Source of the DNA: Butyrivibrio sp.
GTDB taxonomy: Bacteria; Bacillota_A; Clostridia; Lachnospirales; Lachnospiraceae
Assembly: GCA_017996845.1 (NCBI GenBank)
Contig: JAGOGF010000016.1
Span: forward strand, 1-36,330
Length of the DNA: 36,330 nt
Reading direction: 5' to 3'
The notes under the pieces are model-generated. The model ran no database searches. It worked only from the letters and a program-made list of their open reading frames with translations, and was not told the origin of the DNA. The position numbers were made by a program, and so were the translations under genes. This document shows, in pieces, positions 1-7,793 of this stretch (position 1 is its first letter; each line of letters begins with the position of its first letter).

Positions 1-2
1 AT

Positions 3-1154
3 CTGTATGAGCCGATGCCGTTCAATTTTTCTAAAATGTGCAACATGGGTGCAGCAGCAGCGGTAGGAAGTTATCTGCTGTTTCTGAATGATGATATTGA
101 TATCATTCAGGATGGTTGGCTCAGAGAACTTGTTTTTCAGGCATCGCTTCCATGGGCGGGCGCAGTGGGCGCAAAGCTGTTGTATCCAGGCACAGACCTG
201 ATCCAGCATACCGGAATTACCAAGGTGAGGCTGGGACCCATGCACAAATTACAGAAACTGCATGATGAAGAAGTTCATTATTTTGGAATGAATCGCGGCG
301 TGCATGATGTGATTGGGGTAACAGGTGCGTGTCTGATGCTGTCAAGGGAACGGTTCATGCAGACTGGAGGTTACGCCGAAGAACTTGCGGTTGCCTTTAA
401 CGATGTGGATTTATGTTATACTTTATTTGAAATGGGTTATTACAACATTGTCTGCAATCATGTGAAGCTTTATCATCATGAATCTCTCAGCAGAGGGGAT
501 GATACAATCGATGCGCAGAAGCTTGCCAGGCTGGGAAAAGAGTATGAGACGCTGACGGACAGGCACAGCGCCTTATATGGAACAGATCCTTTTTATCATA
601 AGTATCTGACAGATGATGAGCATATTGCAGATTTTCTTCGTATGGAAGAATCGGACAGGCAGGTGCAGAAACTTGCGTATGCGACCTTTAAAAGGCTGGA
701 GGCGGGTTATCCGGCAGAATGGACAGACCAGTGTCTTCGTATTGGAGTAGAATATGCGGATACAATGGAAAGATGGATTCAAAACGACCGGTTTGCTGAA
801 GATGGTCTGGCAGATGGTTATTTCATAAAAGGTTATTGTTTTGTAATTGGATCGGATAATGCATTGTATCATAAAAAAATTCTGTTACGTCCGGCAGAGG
901 GAAATGCGGATAATCCTGTTCCGCAGGGGAGTCTTGTATATGAAGCAGAAATACACGAATGTTATCGTGAGGATATAAGAGAAAATCTGGCGGGACAGGT
1001 AAATGTTGATCTGACAGGTTTCCGATTAAGAATCCACGCAGATCAGTTCAAACCGGGAAAGTATCAGATTGGTATGTTGTTTGCTGATCAGACTTCCAGA
1101 CAGCGAATCGTAAACTGGGCGCCGAATCTTTTGCTGATTGCGCAGGAGAGGTGA
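3..1154 (+). CDS. Family 2 glycosyltransferase, C-terminal part (5' end outside window)
   Basis: The reading frame is open from the first bases (LYEPMPFNFSK...), so the true start lies before the window and the ATG at 15 is internal. The visible 383 residues begin inside a GT2 catalytic domain. They show the FNFS...N segment, a metal-binding LNDDID motif near residues 29-34, VTGACLM, and the ...FNDVDLC motif with the usual catalytic acidic residue. They align by eye with the second GT domain of the next gene. The last ~150 residues are a separate domain ending in FRLRI...KYQIGM...TSRQRIVNW, which looks like a beta-rich accessory domain; I do not recognise a named family. The role is addition of a sugar to a cell-surface glycan, using a nucleotide sugar in the cytoplasm. 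The donor and linkage cannot be told. The stop overlaps a GTG of the next frame, so the two genes are probably co-transcribed. Confidence 0.85.
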   Translation: MYEPMPFNFSKMCNMGAAAAVGSYLLFLNDDIDIIQDGWLRELVFQASLPWAGAVGAKLLYPGTDLIQHTGITKVRLGPMHKLQKLHDEEVHYFGMNRGVHDVIGVTGACLMLSRERFMQTGGYAEELAVAFNDVDLCYTLFEMGYYNIVCNHVKLYHHESLSRGDDTIDAQKLARLGKEYETLTDRHSALYGTDPFYHKYLTDDEHIADFLRMEESDRQVQKLAYATFKRLEAGYPAEWTDQCLRIGVEYADTMERWIQNDRFAEDGLADGYFIKGYCFVIGSDNALYHKKILLRPAEGNADNPVPQGSLVYEAEIHECYREDIRENLAGQVNVDLTGFRLRIHADQFKPGKYQIGMLFADQTSRQRIVNWAPNLLLIAQER

Positions 1155-1177
1155 TCTACAGGAAAGGTTTAATAAAG

Positions 1178-3208
1178 ATGGAACAGGATAAAGAGATAGA
1201 TTATAAAGCGGCATATGAATGGGAAAAAATAAAAAGTGCAGATCTTGCACAAAAGGTAGCGGCACTGGAAGATAAGAACCAGGAGCTGGATGGGAAACTG
1301 AATCGGATCAAGAACAATCCGATCTGGAAAGCATCTACCCCTGCGCGTAACAGTATCCACTGGATAATCCGTCAGAAAGACAGACTCAAGAACTGCGGTT
1401 CTGCGCATGGCGTGATTGCGAAGATAAAGTACAAGCAGATTGAGAAAAAGTGCATGGCGCATTATGGAACAGAGAGTTTCCCGGATGCAGACAGGATACA
1501 GCAGGAACGTGATACTGCTTTTCCAAGGATGATTGTTGTCAGTATCCTTATTCCGCTTTATAATACACCCGAAAAATTTTTACGGGATGTAATTGAATCG
1601 GTTTTGCATCAAACCTATGGAAACTGGCAGTTATGTCTGGCAGATGGATCGGATCAGGAACATGCTTATGTAGAAGGGATCGTGAGAGAATATCAAAAAA
1701 GCATGCAGGCTCTTTTGCCGGATGGCTCATCCAAAATCATATATCAGAGACTGGAAAAAAATACCGGAATAGCAGGAAATACCAATGCATGCCTTACGCT
1801 CGCAACAGGAGAATATATCGGGCTGATTGATCATGATGATATTCTTCATCCGGAGGCGCTTTACTATTATGTCAAGGCAATCAATGAACAGGATGCAGAT
1901 TATATCTATTGTGACGAAACCACCTTTGCAGGAGACGATATCAATCACATGATCACGATGCATTTCAAACCGGATTATGCAATTGATAATTTACGGGCAA
2001 ATAATTATATTTGCCATTTCAGTGTATTCGACAGAAAGCTGCTTGACGGAACAGAACTGTTCCGGTCAAAGTATGACGGGAGTCAGGATCATGATATGAT
2101 TCTGCGTTTAACAGACCGGGCGCAGCATATTGTTCATATTCCGAAACTCTTATATTATTGGAGATCCCATGCAGGTTCAACGGCATCCAGTATAAGTGCC
2201 AAGAGTTATGCAATTGAATCGGCAAGAGGAGCGGTTGCAGATCATTTGAGAAGGCATGGCTATGACCATTTCAGAATTACAAGTACGCGTGCTTTTGAAA
2301 CGATTTTCAAAATAACGTATGAAATTCAGAGAAATCCCAAAATTTCAGTGGTTATTCCGAACTGTGATCATGTGCAGGATCTGCGGCGTTGTCTGACATC
2401 GATCTATGAGAAGTCCACCTATGACAATTATGAGATTATTGTAGTTGAAAATGGAAGCACAACCCCGGAAATAAAGAGCTATTACAGGGAACTTGCATCA
2501 GGAGCATTGCGTGAGCGAGTTAAAATTGTGAATTTTGAAACGCAGGAAAGCTTTAATTATTCTGATGTTGTAAATTTTGGAGTCAGAAATTCGGATGGGG
2601 AATATGTACTGCTGCTCAACAATGATACGCAGGTCATTACCGTCAACTGGATGGAAGAAATGCTGATGTATGCACAACGTTCAGATGTAGCCGCAGTTGG
2701 TGCAAAATTGTATTTTCCGGACAGGAAGATACAACATGCGGGAGTGGTACTGGGGCTTGGCGCGCACAGAACGGCAGGTCATTCTCATTACAGGCAGGAA
2801 GGCATGAACCTTGGATATATGGGAAGGCTTTGCTATGCGCAGGATGTATCTGCGGTAACTGGTGCCTGTCTGATGGTATCACGTACGAAATATGATGAAG
2901 TAGACGGATTAGATGCTTCTTTTGCAGTTTCTTTAAATGATGTGGATTTCTGTCTCAGACTTCGTGAAAAGGGATATCTGAATGTCTTTACTCCTTTTGC
3001 GGAACTGTATCATTTTGAATCAGCATCAAGAGGACTTGATCTCACAGGAAAAAATGCAGAGAGATATAATCTGGAATCCGAACAGTTTCGTACCAGATGG
3101 AAAGCAGTTCTGGAAAAAGGGGATCCCTATTATAATCCCAATTTTTCATTGGACAGAAGTGATTTTTCACTGAATGTGGAAGGCTATAGCAGTTTACGAC
3201 AGGAATAA
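1178..3208 (+). CDS. Glycosyltransferase with two tandem GT2 domains
   Basis: A 676-residue protein. Residues ~1-45 are a predicted coiled coil followed by NNPIWKAS, a common N-terminal lead in surface-polysaccharide transferases. GT2 domain 1 starts near residue 119 (VVSILIPLYN) and has GLIDHDDILHPEAL. GT2 domain 2 starts near residue 387 (ISVVIPNCDH) and has LLLNNDTQVI, VTGACLMVS and LNDVDFCLRL. Both domains keep their acidic metal-binding motifs, so the enzyme may add two sugars in turn. I chose ATG 1178 because AGGAAAGG at 1160-1167 sits 10 bases upstream; a GTG at 1151 overlaps the preceding stop and is an alternative start. It forms an operon with the preceding glycosyltransferase. The donor and acceptor sugars are not predictable from sequence alone. 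Confidence 0.88.
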   Translation: MEQDKEIDYKAAYEWEKIKSADLAQKVAALEDKNQELDGKLNRIKNNPIWKASTPARNSIHWIIRQKDRLKNCGSAHGVIAKIKYKQIEKKCMAHYGTESFPDADRIQQERDTAFPRMIVVSILIPLYNTPEKFLRDVIESVLHQTYGNWQLCLADGSDQEHAYVEGIVREYQKSMQALLPDGSSKIIYQRLEKNTGIAGNTNACLTLATGEYIGLIDHDDILHPEALYYYVKAINEQDADYIYCDETTFAGDDINHMITMHFKPDYAIDNLRANNYICHFSVFDRKLLDGTELFRSKYDGSQDHDMILRLTDRAQHIVHIPKLLYYWRSHAGSTASSISAKSYAIESARGAVADHLRRHGYDHFRITSTRAFETIFKITYEIQRNPKISVVIPNCDHVQDLRRCLTSIYEKSTYDNYEIIVVENGSTTPEIKSYYRELASGALRERVKIVNFETQESFNYSDVVNFGVRNSDGEYVLLLNNDTQVITVNWMEEMLMYAQRSDVAAVGAKLYFPDRKIQHAGVVLGLGAHRTAGHSHYRQEGMNLGYMGRLCYAQDVSAVTGACLMVSRTKYDEVDGLDASFAVSLNDVDFCLRLREKGYLNVFTPFAELYHFESASRGLDLTGKNAERYNLESEQFRTRWKAVLEKGDPYYNPNFSLDRSDFSLNVEGYSSLRQE

Positions 3209-3231
3209 GGCAAAGAAAAATTGTCATACGC

Positions 3232-3266
3232 TTGCTTTTATATTTTCACACGTATATCTTTATAAT
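3232..3266 (+). promoter_or_regulatory. Possible promoter before the phospho-sugar mutase gene
   Basis: A perfect TATAAT lies at 3261-3266, but no good -35 stands 16-18 bases upstream of it. An overlapping choice is TTGCTT (3232-3237), 17 bases, TATCTT (3255-3260). Either would start transcription about 45 bases before the ATG at 3317. Weak call. Confidence 0.35.
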
Positions 3267-3316
3267 AGAGGTGTTTGTAACAGATTTTGCAGTATTTGAA
3301 TGAGGAGGATACAGCC

Positions 3317-5047
3317 ATGAGTAATGCGCAGAAACAATTGGAGTACTGGCTTTCAGATTCATATTTTGATGATGCAACAAAGCAGGAACTTCTGCAGATC
3401 CGAAATAACGAAGAGGAAGTGGAAGACCGTTTCTATAAAGAATTGGAATTCGGAACAGGCGGCCTTAGAGGTGTGATCGGTGCAGGTACGAATCGGATGA
3501 ATATTTACACGGTTCGCAAAGCAACGCAGGGGCTTGCCAATTACATAAAGAAGATGGGCGGCGAAGAAAAGGGTGTGGCAGTTTCATTTGACTGCAGGAG
3601 ATTTTCTCCCGAATTTGCGGATGAAACCGCAAGATGTCTTGCTGCAAATGGAATAAAGGCATATGTATTTGATGAACTGCGTCCTACACCGGAGCTTTCT
3701 TTTGCACTTCGCAGACTGCATTGTATTGCCGGTGTCATGATTACCGCAAGTCACAATCCGCCGGAATATAACGGATATAAGGCATATTGGGAGGACGGCG
3801 CGCAGGTAACACCGCCTCACGATAATGGCATTATCGGTGAAGTACAGGCAATTTCAGATTATCATGAAGTAAAGACCATATCCAGAGAAGCCGCCGTTAA
3901 AACAGGGCTTTATCAGATCATCGGTAAAGAAATGGATGATGCTTATATGATTGAACTGAAAAAGCAGATCATTCACCCGGATGTGATTAAAGAAGTGGCA
4001 GATCAGTTCAAAATTGTCTATACACCTTTTCACGGAACCGGAAATATTCCAGTCAGAAGAGTGCTTGCCGAACTGGGATTTACAAATGTATATGTTGTTC
4101 CGGAGCAGGAACTTCCGGATCCTGAATTTACAACGCTGGATTATCCCAATCCGGAAGACCCTAAGGCGTTTAAACTTGCACTGCAGCTTGCAAAGGAAAA
4201 AAATGCGGATATTGTTCTGGCAACCGATCCGGATGCTGACCGTCTGGGGGTATATGCACTGGATACCAGATCAGGAGAATATATTCCGTTTACAGGAAAT
4301 ATGTCAGGAATGCTGATCGGAGAATATATTCTGCGTGAACGTACAGCGGCAGGAACAATGCCACAGGATCCGGCATTTGTCACGACAATCGTAACGACCA
4401 ATATGGCAAAGAGAGTTGCCGGCAAGTATGGTCTCAAATATATTGAAGTATTGACCGGATTCAAATATATTGGTGAGCAGATCAAATTGTTTGAGGAAGA
4501 ACATTCTTACAATTATGTTTTCGGATTGGAAGAAAGCTATGGCTGTCTTGCAGGTACGCACGCAAGGGACAAGGATGCAGTAGTAGCGGTAATGATGCTC
4601 TGTGAACTTGCAGCATGGTACAAAAAGAATGGAAAGACAATCTGGGATGCAATGATCGATATGTATGAAGATTATGGTTATTATAAGGAAGGTCAGTATT
4701 CCATTACAATGAAGGGCATTGAAGGTGCAAAGGAAATTTCCGCACTGATGGAACGCCTTCGCAAAAATCCGCCGAAGGAGTTCGGTGCATGGAAAGTGGA
4801 AGAATTCAGGGATTATAAAACCGGAGAAACACTGAATCTGCAAACGGGAGAAAAAAATGTAACAGGGCTTCCGGAGTCCAATGTGTTATATTTTGCACTG
4901 GATGATGATTCATGGTGCTGTGCAAGGCCTTCCGGAACAGAACCAAAGATCAAGTTTTATATGGGAGTAAAAGGCAAAAATCTTGCAGATGCGCAGCAAA
5001 AAGAGGATGCACTTACCGAAGCGGTAAAACTTGTAATTGGTCAGTAA
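3317..5047 (+). CDS. pgcA: Phospho-sugar mutase (phosphoglucomutase/phosphomannomutase family)
   Basis: A 576-residue alpha-D-phosphohexomutase that interconverts hexose-6-phosphate and hexose-1-phosphate in the cytoplasm. This provides Glc-1-P (or Man-1-P) for nucleotide-sugar synthesis. The four-domain family signature is clear: FGTGGLRG near the N-terminus, the phosphoserine loop TASHNPPEYNGYK with Ser145, the metal loop DPDADRLG from Asp304, and the C-terminal phosphate-binding RPSGTEPKIKFY. The length fits Bacillus subtilis PgcA-type enzymes. Start ATG 3317 is chosen because GAGGAGGA at 3302-3309 precedes it at good spacing; the upstream in-frame ATG at 3287 lacks such a site. It lies between glycosyltransferase genes, which suits a precursor-supply role, and ends in its own long hairpin terminator. 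Substrate preference (Glc or Man) is not resolved. Confidence 0.92.
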   Translation: MSNAQKQLEYWLSDSYFDDATKQELLQIRNNEEEVEDRFYKELEFGTGGLRGVIGAGTNRMNIYTVRKATQGLANYIKKMGGEEKGVAVSFDCRRFSPEFADETARCLAANGIKAYVFDELRPTPELSFALRRLHCIAGVMITASHNPPEYNGYKAYWEDGAQVTPPHDNGIIGEVQAISDYHEVKTISREAAVKTGLYQIIGKEMDDAYMIELKKQIIHPDVIKEVADQFKIVYTPFHGTGNIPVRRVLAELGFTNVYVVPEQELPDPEFTTLDYPNPEDPKAFKLALQLAKEKNADIVLATDPDADRLGVYALDTRSGEYIPFTGNMSGMLIGEYILRERTAAGTMPQDPAFVTTIVTTNMAKRVAGKYGLKYIEVLTGFKYIGEQIKLFEEEHSYNYVFGLEESYGCLAGTHARDKDAVVAVMMLCELAAWYKKNGKTIWDAMIDMYEDYGYYKEGQYSITMKGIEGAKEISALMERLRKNPPKEFGAWKVEEFRDYKTGETLNLQTGEKNVTGLPESNVLYFALDDDSWCCARPSGTEPKIKFYMGVKGKNLADAQQKEDALTEAVKLVIGQ

Positions 5048-5075
5048 CCGTTTCTGCATAATGTACATGAAATAG

Positions 5076-5173
5076 CACACAGTACCGGTTCATGGTATGA
5101 TGAACATGTCATAATAATATCTGTAACTGATTATGATATGATTTGTTCAGAAAACCGGTATTGTGTGTTTTTT
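5076..5173 (+). terminator. Very long imperfect hairpin with T tract after the mutase gene
   Basis: The left arm CACACAGTACCGGTT (5076-5090) matches the reverse complement of AACCGGTATTGTGTG (5153-5167) at 14 of 15 positions. An inner part (about 5100-5117 with 5130-5148) also pairs imperfectly. Six T residues follow directly (5168-5173). This fits an unusually long intrinsic terminator, though the stem is much longer than usual. Confidence 0.7.
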
Positions 5174-5210
5174 ACTGTAATTGGCATAATATAAGCTTAT
5201 ACGAAGTGAA

Positions 5211-5226
5211 TGACCATTTATGGTCA
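5211..5226. promoter_or_regulatory. Perfect palindrome in the leader of the next glycosyltransferase gene
   Basis: TGACCAT-TT-ATGGTCA is a perfect 7-bp inverted repeat with a 2-base centre. It overlaps an in-frame ATG at 5210 but lies 38 bases upstream of the better start at 5264. It could be an operator or a small leader hairpin. No clear promoter was found: a weak TTGTGT (5161-5166), 18 bases, CATAAT (5185-5190) is the best match. Confidence 0.4.
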
Positions 5227-5263
5227 CAGTGATCTGCATATTGCAGGAATACAGGGAAAAGAT

Positions 5264-6685
5264 ATGAGTCTGAAAGATGCATTTTTCAAAACAATTTCAT
5301 ATGCACGCAGAAATGGCATACAGGCTGCCTGGTATGCAGCCGCAGAGCGTCTGCAGGATCAGCAGAAAGCATATGCTTTTTGCGGTGCGACCCAGGAAGA
5401 ACTACAGGCGCAGCGCAGGCAATACAGAAATTGGGGAGAAGAAGGAACTTTAAGTCCCAGGATCTCGATTGCAGTTCCCTGTTACCATACGCCGGAGAAA
5501 TATCTGATCAGAATGCTGCAGTCTGTTTTGGATCAGTCATATGGCAACTGGGAATTGATTATTGCAGATGCAACGGAAACGGATGACGAAAATGCACAAA
5601 GCGAAAGTCAAATTGCAGGAATAGTTGCAAAAACTGCAGAAGATGATAAGCGCGTTCTATATTATCATTTAAAGCGTAACGCAGGAATTTCAGAAAATAC
5701 GAATGCCGCAATTGATCTTGCTACAGGGGATTATATCTGCTTGCTTGACCATGATGATTTTCTGACCCCGGATGCAGTTTATGAGATGGCACAGGCTGTT
5801 TTGCTCAGCATGAAGCAGGCAGAATGCAGGAAACTGAGTGACTGTCCGCTTTATCTTGTATATTCGGATGAAGATAAATGTGACGGGGAAGAAAAGCGTT
5901 TTTATGAGCCAAACAGAAAACCTGATTTTAATCTGGATTATCTGCTTTCCAATAACTATATCTGTCATTTTTCTATGTTTCGCGCAGATGTACTCAAAAG
6001 TCTCCGGTTTCGAAAGCAATACGATGGGGCACAGGATTATGATGTGATTCTGCGTACCTGCGGTGCTGCTTTGACGCAGGCAAATGAAGCTGCAATCTGC
6101 CACATTCCCAAAGTACTGTACCATTGGAGATGCCACAGCGGTTCAACTGCATCAAATCCTGCCAGTAAACGGTATGCATATGAAGCCGGAAGGAAAGCAG
6201 TGGAAAACTTTCTGCAGGAACAGGGAATCGATGCATATGTAACGGAACTTGGACATGTAGGTTTTTACCGGGTCAGTTATCAGCCGGATGTCTTTACAGC
6301 AAGAACAGACATTGGCATAATAGGCGGCAGGCTTGAAAATCGAAAAGGAACGTTATGTGGCGGAATTTATCTGCAGGATGCAAGCGCTTTGTATGAAGGA
6401 CTTCCCAAAGGCTTCAGCGGTGGGTCTCAGCACCGTGCAGTTCTGCAGCAGGATGCAGATGCAGTTGATCTGCGCTGTATGCGTATAAGACCCGAATTGC
6501 AGGAAATTTATCGGCAGATAACCGGATTACAGTATCAGGAGAATTCAGATGGGGAAAGGAATCCGTCGATTCCGGATTCCTGGGATGAGATGGCAATCAG
6601 GCAATGCAGCACTGCCTTTTGCAGTGCGGTAAGAGAAAAGGGGTATCGCATTTTATGGGATCCGGAAATCAGGAAAAGAGTTTAG
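5264..6685 (+). CDS. Family 2 glycosyltransferase with degenerate second half
   Basis: 473 residues. One clear GT2 domain begins with PRISIAVPCYHTPEKY and carries CLLDHDDFLTP and YSDEDKCDG. It is closely related by eye to domain 1 of the tandem enzyme at 1178-3208, sharing LxQxYGNWxL, NxGIxxNTNAxxxLATGxY, NNYICHFS and YHWRxHxGSTAS. The remaining ~130 residues (from DIGIIGGRL) resemble only the later part of a second GT2 domain. The N-terminal nucleotide-binding half and its acidic motif are missing, so one catalytic centre is expected. ATG 5264 is chosen over ATG 5210 because AGGGA stands at 5253-5257 and the 5210 codon lies on a palindrome. The role is sugar transfer in surface glycan synthesis; donor unknown. 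Confidence 0.82.
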   Translation: MSLKDAFFKTISYARRNGIQAAWYAAAERLQDQQKAYAFCGATQEELQAQRRQYRNWGEEGTLSPRISIAVPCYHTPEKYLIRMLQSVLDQSYGNWELIIADATETDDENAQSESQIAGIVAKTAEDDKRVLYYHLKRNAGISENTNAAIDLATGDYICLLDHDDFLTPDAVYEMAQAVLLSMKQAECRKLSDCPLYLVYSDEDKCDGEEKRFYEPNRKPDFNLDYLLSNNYICHFSMFRADVLKSLRFRKQYDGAQDYDVILRTCGAALTQANEAAICHIPKVLYHWRCHSGSTASNPASKRYAYEAGRKAVENFLQEQGIDAYVTELGHVGFYRVSYQPDVFTARTDIGIIGGRLENRKGTLCGGIYLQDASALYEGLPKGFSGGSQHRAVLQQDADAVDLRCMRIRPELQEIYRQITGLQYQENSDGERNPSIPDSWDEMAIRQCSTAFCSAVREKGYRILWDPEIRKRV

Positions 6686-6707
6686 TTAAAATGCAGGAGG
6701 CTGCTTC

Positions 6708-7724
6708 ATGAAAGAACAAAAAGAAATGGAATATGGCGCAGTTACAGTAATTATCCCCAATTATAACGGAATGAATTATCTGGATGCCTGCATATGCAGT
6801 CTTTTGAAACAGACCTGTCTTCCCCGGATCATTGTTGTGGACAATGGGTCGAAAGATAAGAGTATCCCCTTTCTAAAAGAAAAATACAAAGAAGGGCAGG
6901 TTCTGCCAAATGGGCAGATACTGCACTTTAAATTAATAGAGCTGGACCAAAATACAGGATTTTCCAATGCGGTTAACGTTGGAATAAAGGCGGCAGATAC
7001 AGAATATGTTTTTTTACTGAATAATGATACAATTGCGGATGAGCATGCAACAGAACAGCTGATGCATACACTGCAGATTCATCCAAAAGCTTTTTCTGCG
7101 GGGGCGAAAATGCTTTCCATGCAGGAAAAAGACCGAATTGATGATTGCGGGGATTTATACTGTGCACTTGGCTGGGCATTTACACCAGGGAAAGACAGGG
7201 ACAGCACCTGCTATAACAAGAGAGCCTATGTTACTTCTGCCTGTGCCGGAGCAGCAATGTACCGCAGAAAATGTTTTGATGAAATCGGCTATTTTGATGA
7301 AGTACATTTTTGCTATCTGGAAGATATAGATATCGGATATCGGGCGCGTATCAGCGGATACAGAAATATATATGAACCGCATGCTGTTGTCTATCACGCC
7401 GGGAGTGCAAGCAGCGGTTCACGACATAATGAATTCAAGGTTCGTCTCACCGCTGGTAATAATCTCTATTTTTTATACAAAAATTTCACTGTTTTGCAGA
7501 TGATTTTGAACCTGCCATTTCTTATTTTGGGAATACTTATAAAATATATATTTTTTTCAAAAAGAAATCTGGGAGGAGCATACCGTAAGGGATTATGTGC
7601 GGGAATACAGAAAATTCTGCAACATCCGCAAAAGAAAGTTCCTTTTAAAATGAACCATTTAGTCAATTACTGTATCTTACAGATAGAACTGTGGGTTAAC
7701 TGCGTACGCAGAATCACAGGTTAA
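6708..7724 (+). CDS. Family 2 glycosyltransferase, rhamnosyltransferase (WbbL)-like
   Basis: 338 residues with a complete GT2 fold: VTVIIPNYNGMNYLDACICSLL at the N-terminus, IIVVDNGSKDKS, NTGFSNAVNVGI, the metal motif LLNNDTIADEHA, SACAGAAMYRR, and the catalytic-base segment YLEDIDIGYRARISGY. This set is typical of WbbL-type rhamnosyltransferases, but the sugar cannot be fixed. A hydrophobic stretch near residues 262-285 (ILNLPFLILGILIKYIFF) probably docks the C-terminus on the membrane, as expected for an enzyme acting on lipid-linked acceptors. AGGAGG at 6695-6700 precedes ATG 6708 by 7 bases. It follows the preceding glycosyltransferase by 22 bases, so it is in the same operon. Confidence 0.86.
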   Translation: MKEQKEMEYGAVTVIIPNYNGMNYLDACICSLLKQTCLPRIIVVDNGSKDKSIPFLKEKYKEGQVLPNGQILHFKLIELDQNTGFSNAVNVGIKAADTEYVFLLNNDTIADEHATEQLMHTLQIHPKAFSAGAKMLSMQEKDRIDDCGDLYCALGWAFTPGKDRDSTCYNKRAYVTSACAGAAMYRRKCFDEIGYFDEVHFCYLEDIDIGYRARISGYRNIYEPHAVVYHAGSASSGSRHNEFKVRLTAGNNLYFLYKNFTVLQMILNLPFLILGILIKYIFFSKRNLGGAYRKGLCAGIQKILQHPQKKVPFKMNHLVNYCILQIELWVNCVRRITG

Positions 7725-7725
7725 G

Positions 7726-7754
7726 TTGAATAAAATGTATGAATGAGATAAAAT
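7726..7754 (+). promoter_or_regulatory. Probable promoter of the sugar phosphotransferase gene
   Basis: TTGAAT (7726-7731), 17-base spacer, TAAAAT (7749-7754). It begins just after the preceding stop and would give a leader of about 33 bases. Confidence 0.5.
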
Positions 7755-7793
7755 ATATAAAATTAAATCGGATAACAAACACTAAGGTATATT

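Noticed and set aside
4304..4843. Minus-strand open frame of 179 codons in the mutase gene
   Set aside because: Antisense shadow of a well-supported enzyme; Cys/His/Ile/Phe-rich with no motif.
5210..5263. 18-residue N-terminal extension of the glycosyltransferase
   Set aside because: Lies on a perfect palindrome and lacks a ribosome site; ATG 5264 is better supported.
6240..6685. Glycosyltransferase at 5264-6685 as a frameshifted pseudogene
   Set aside because: The frame is open with no broken catalytic domain 1. The shortened second half looks like a stable variant rather than fresh damage.
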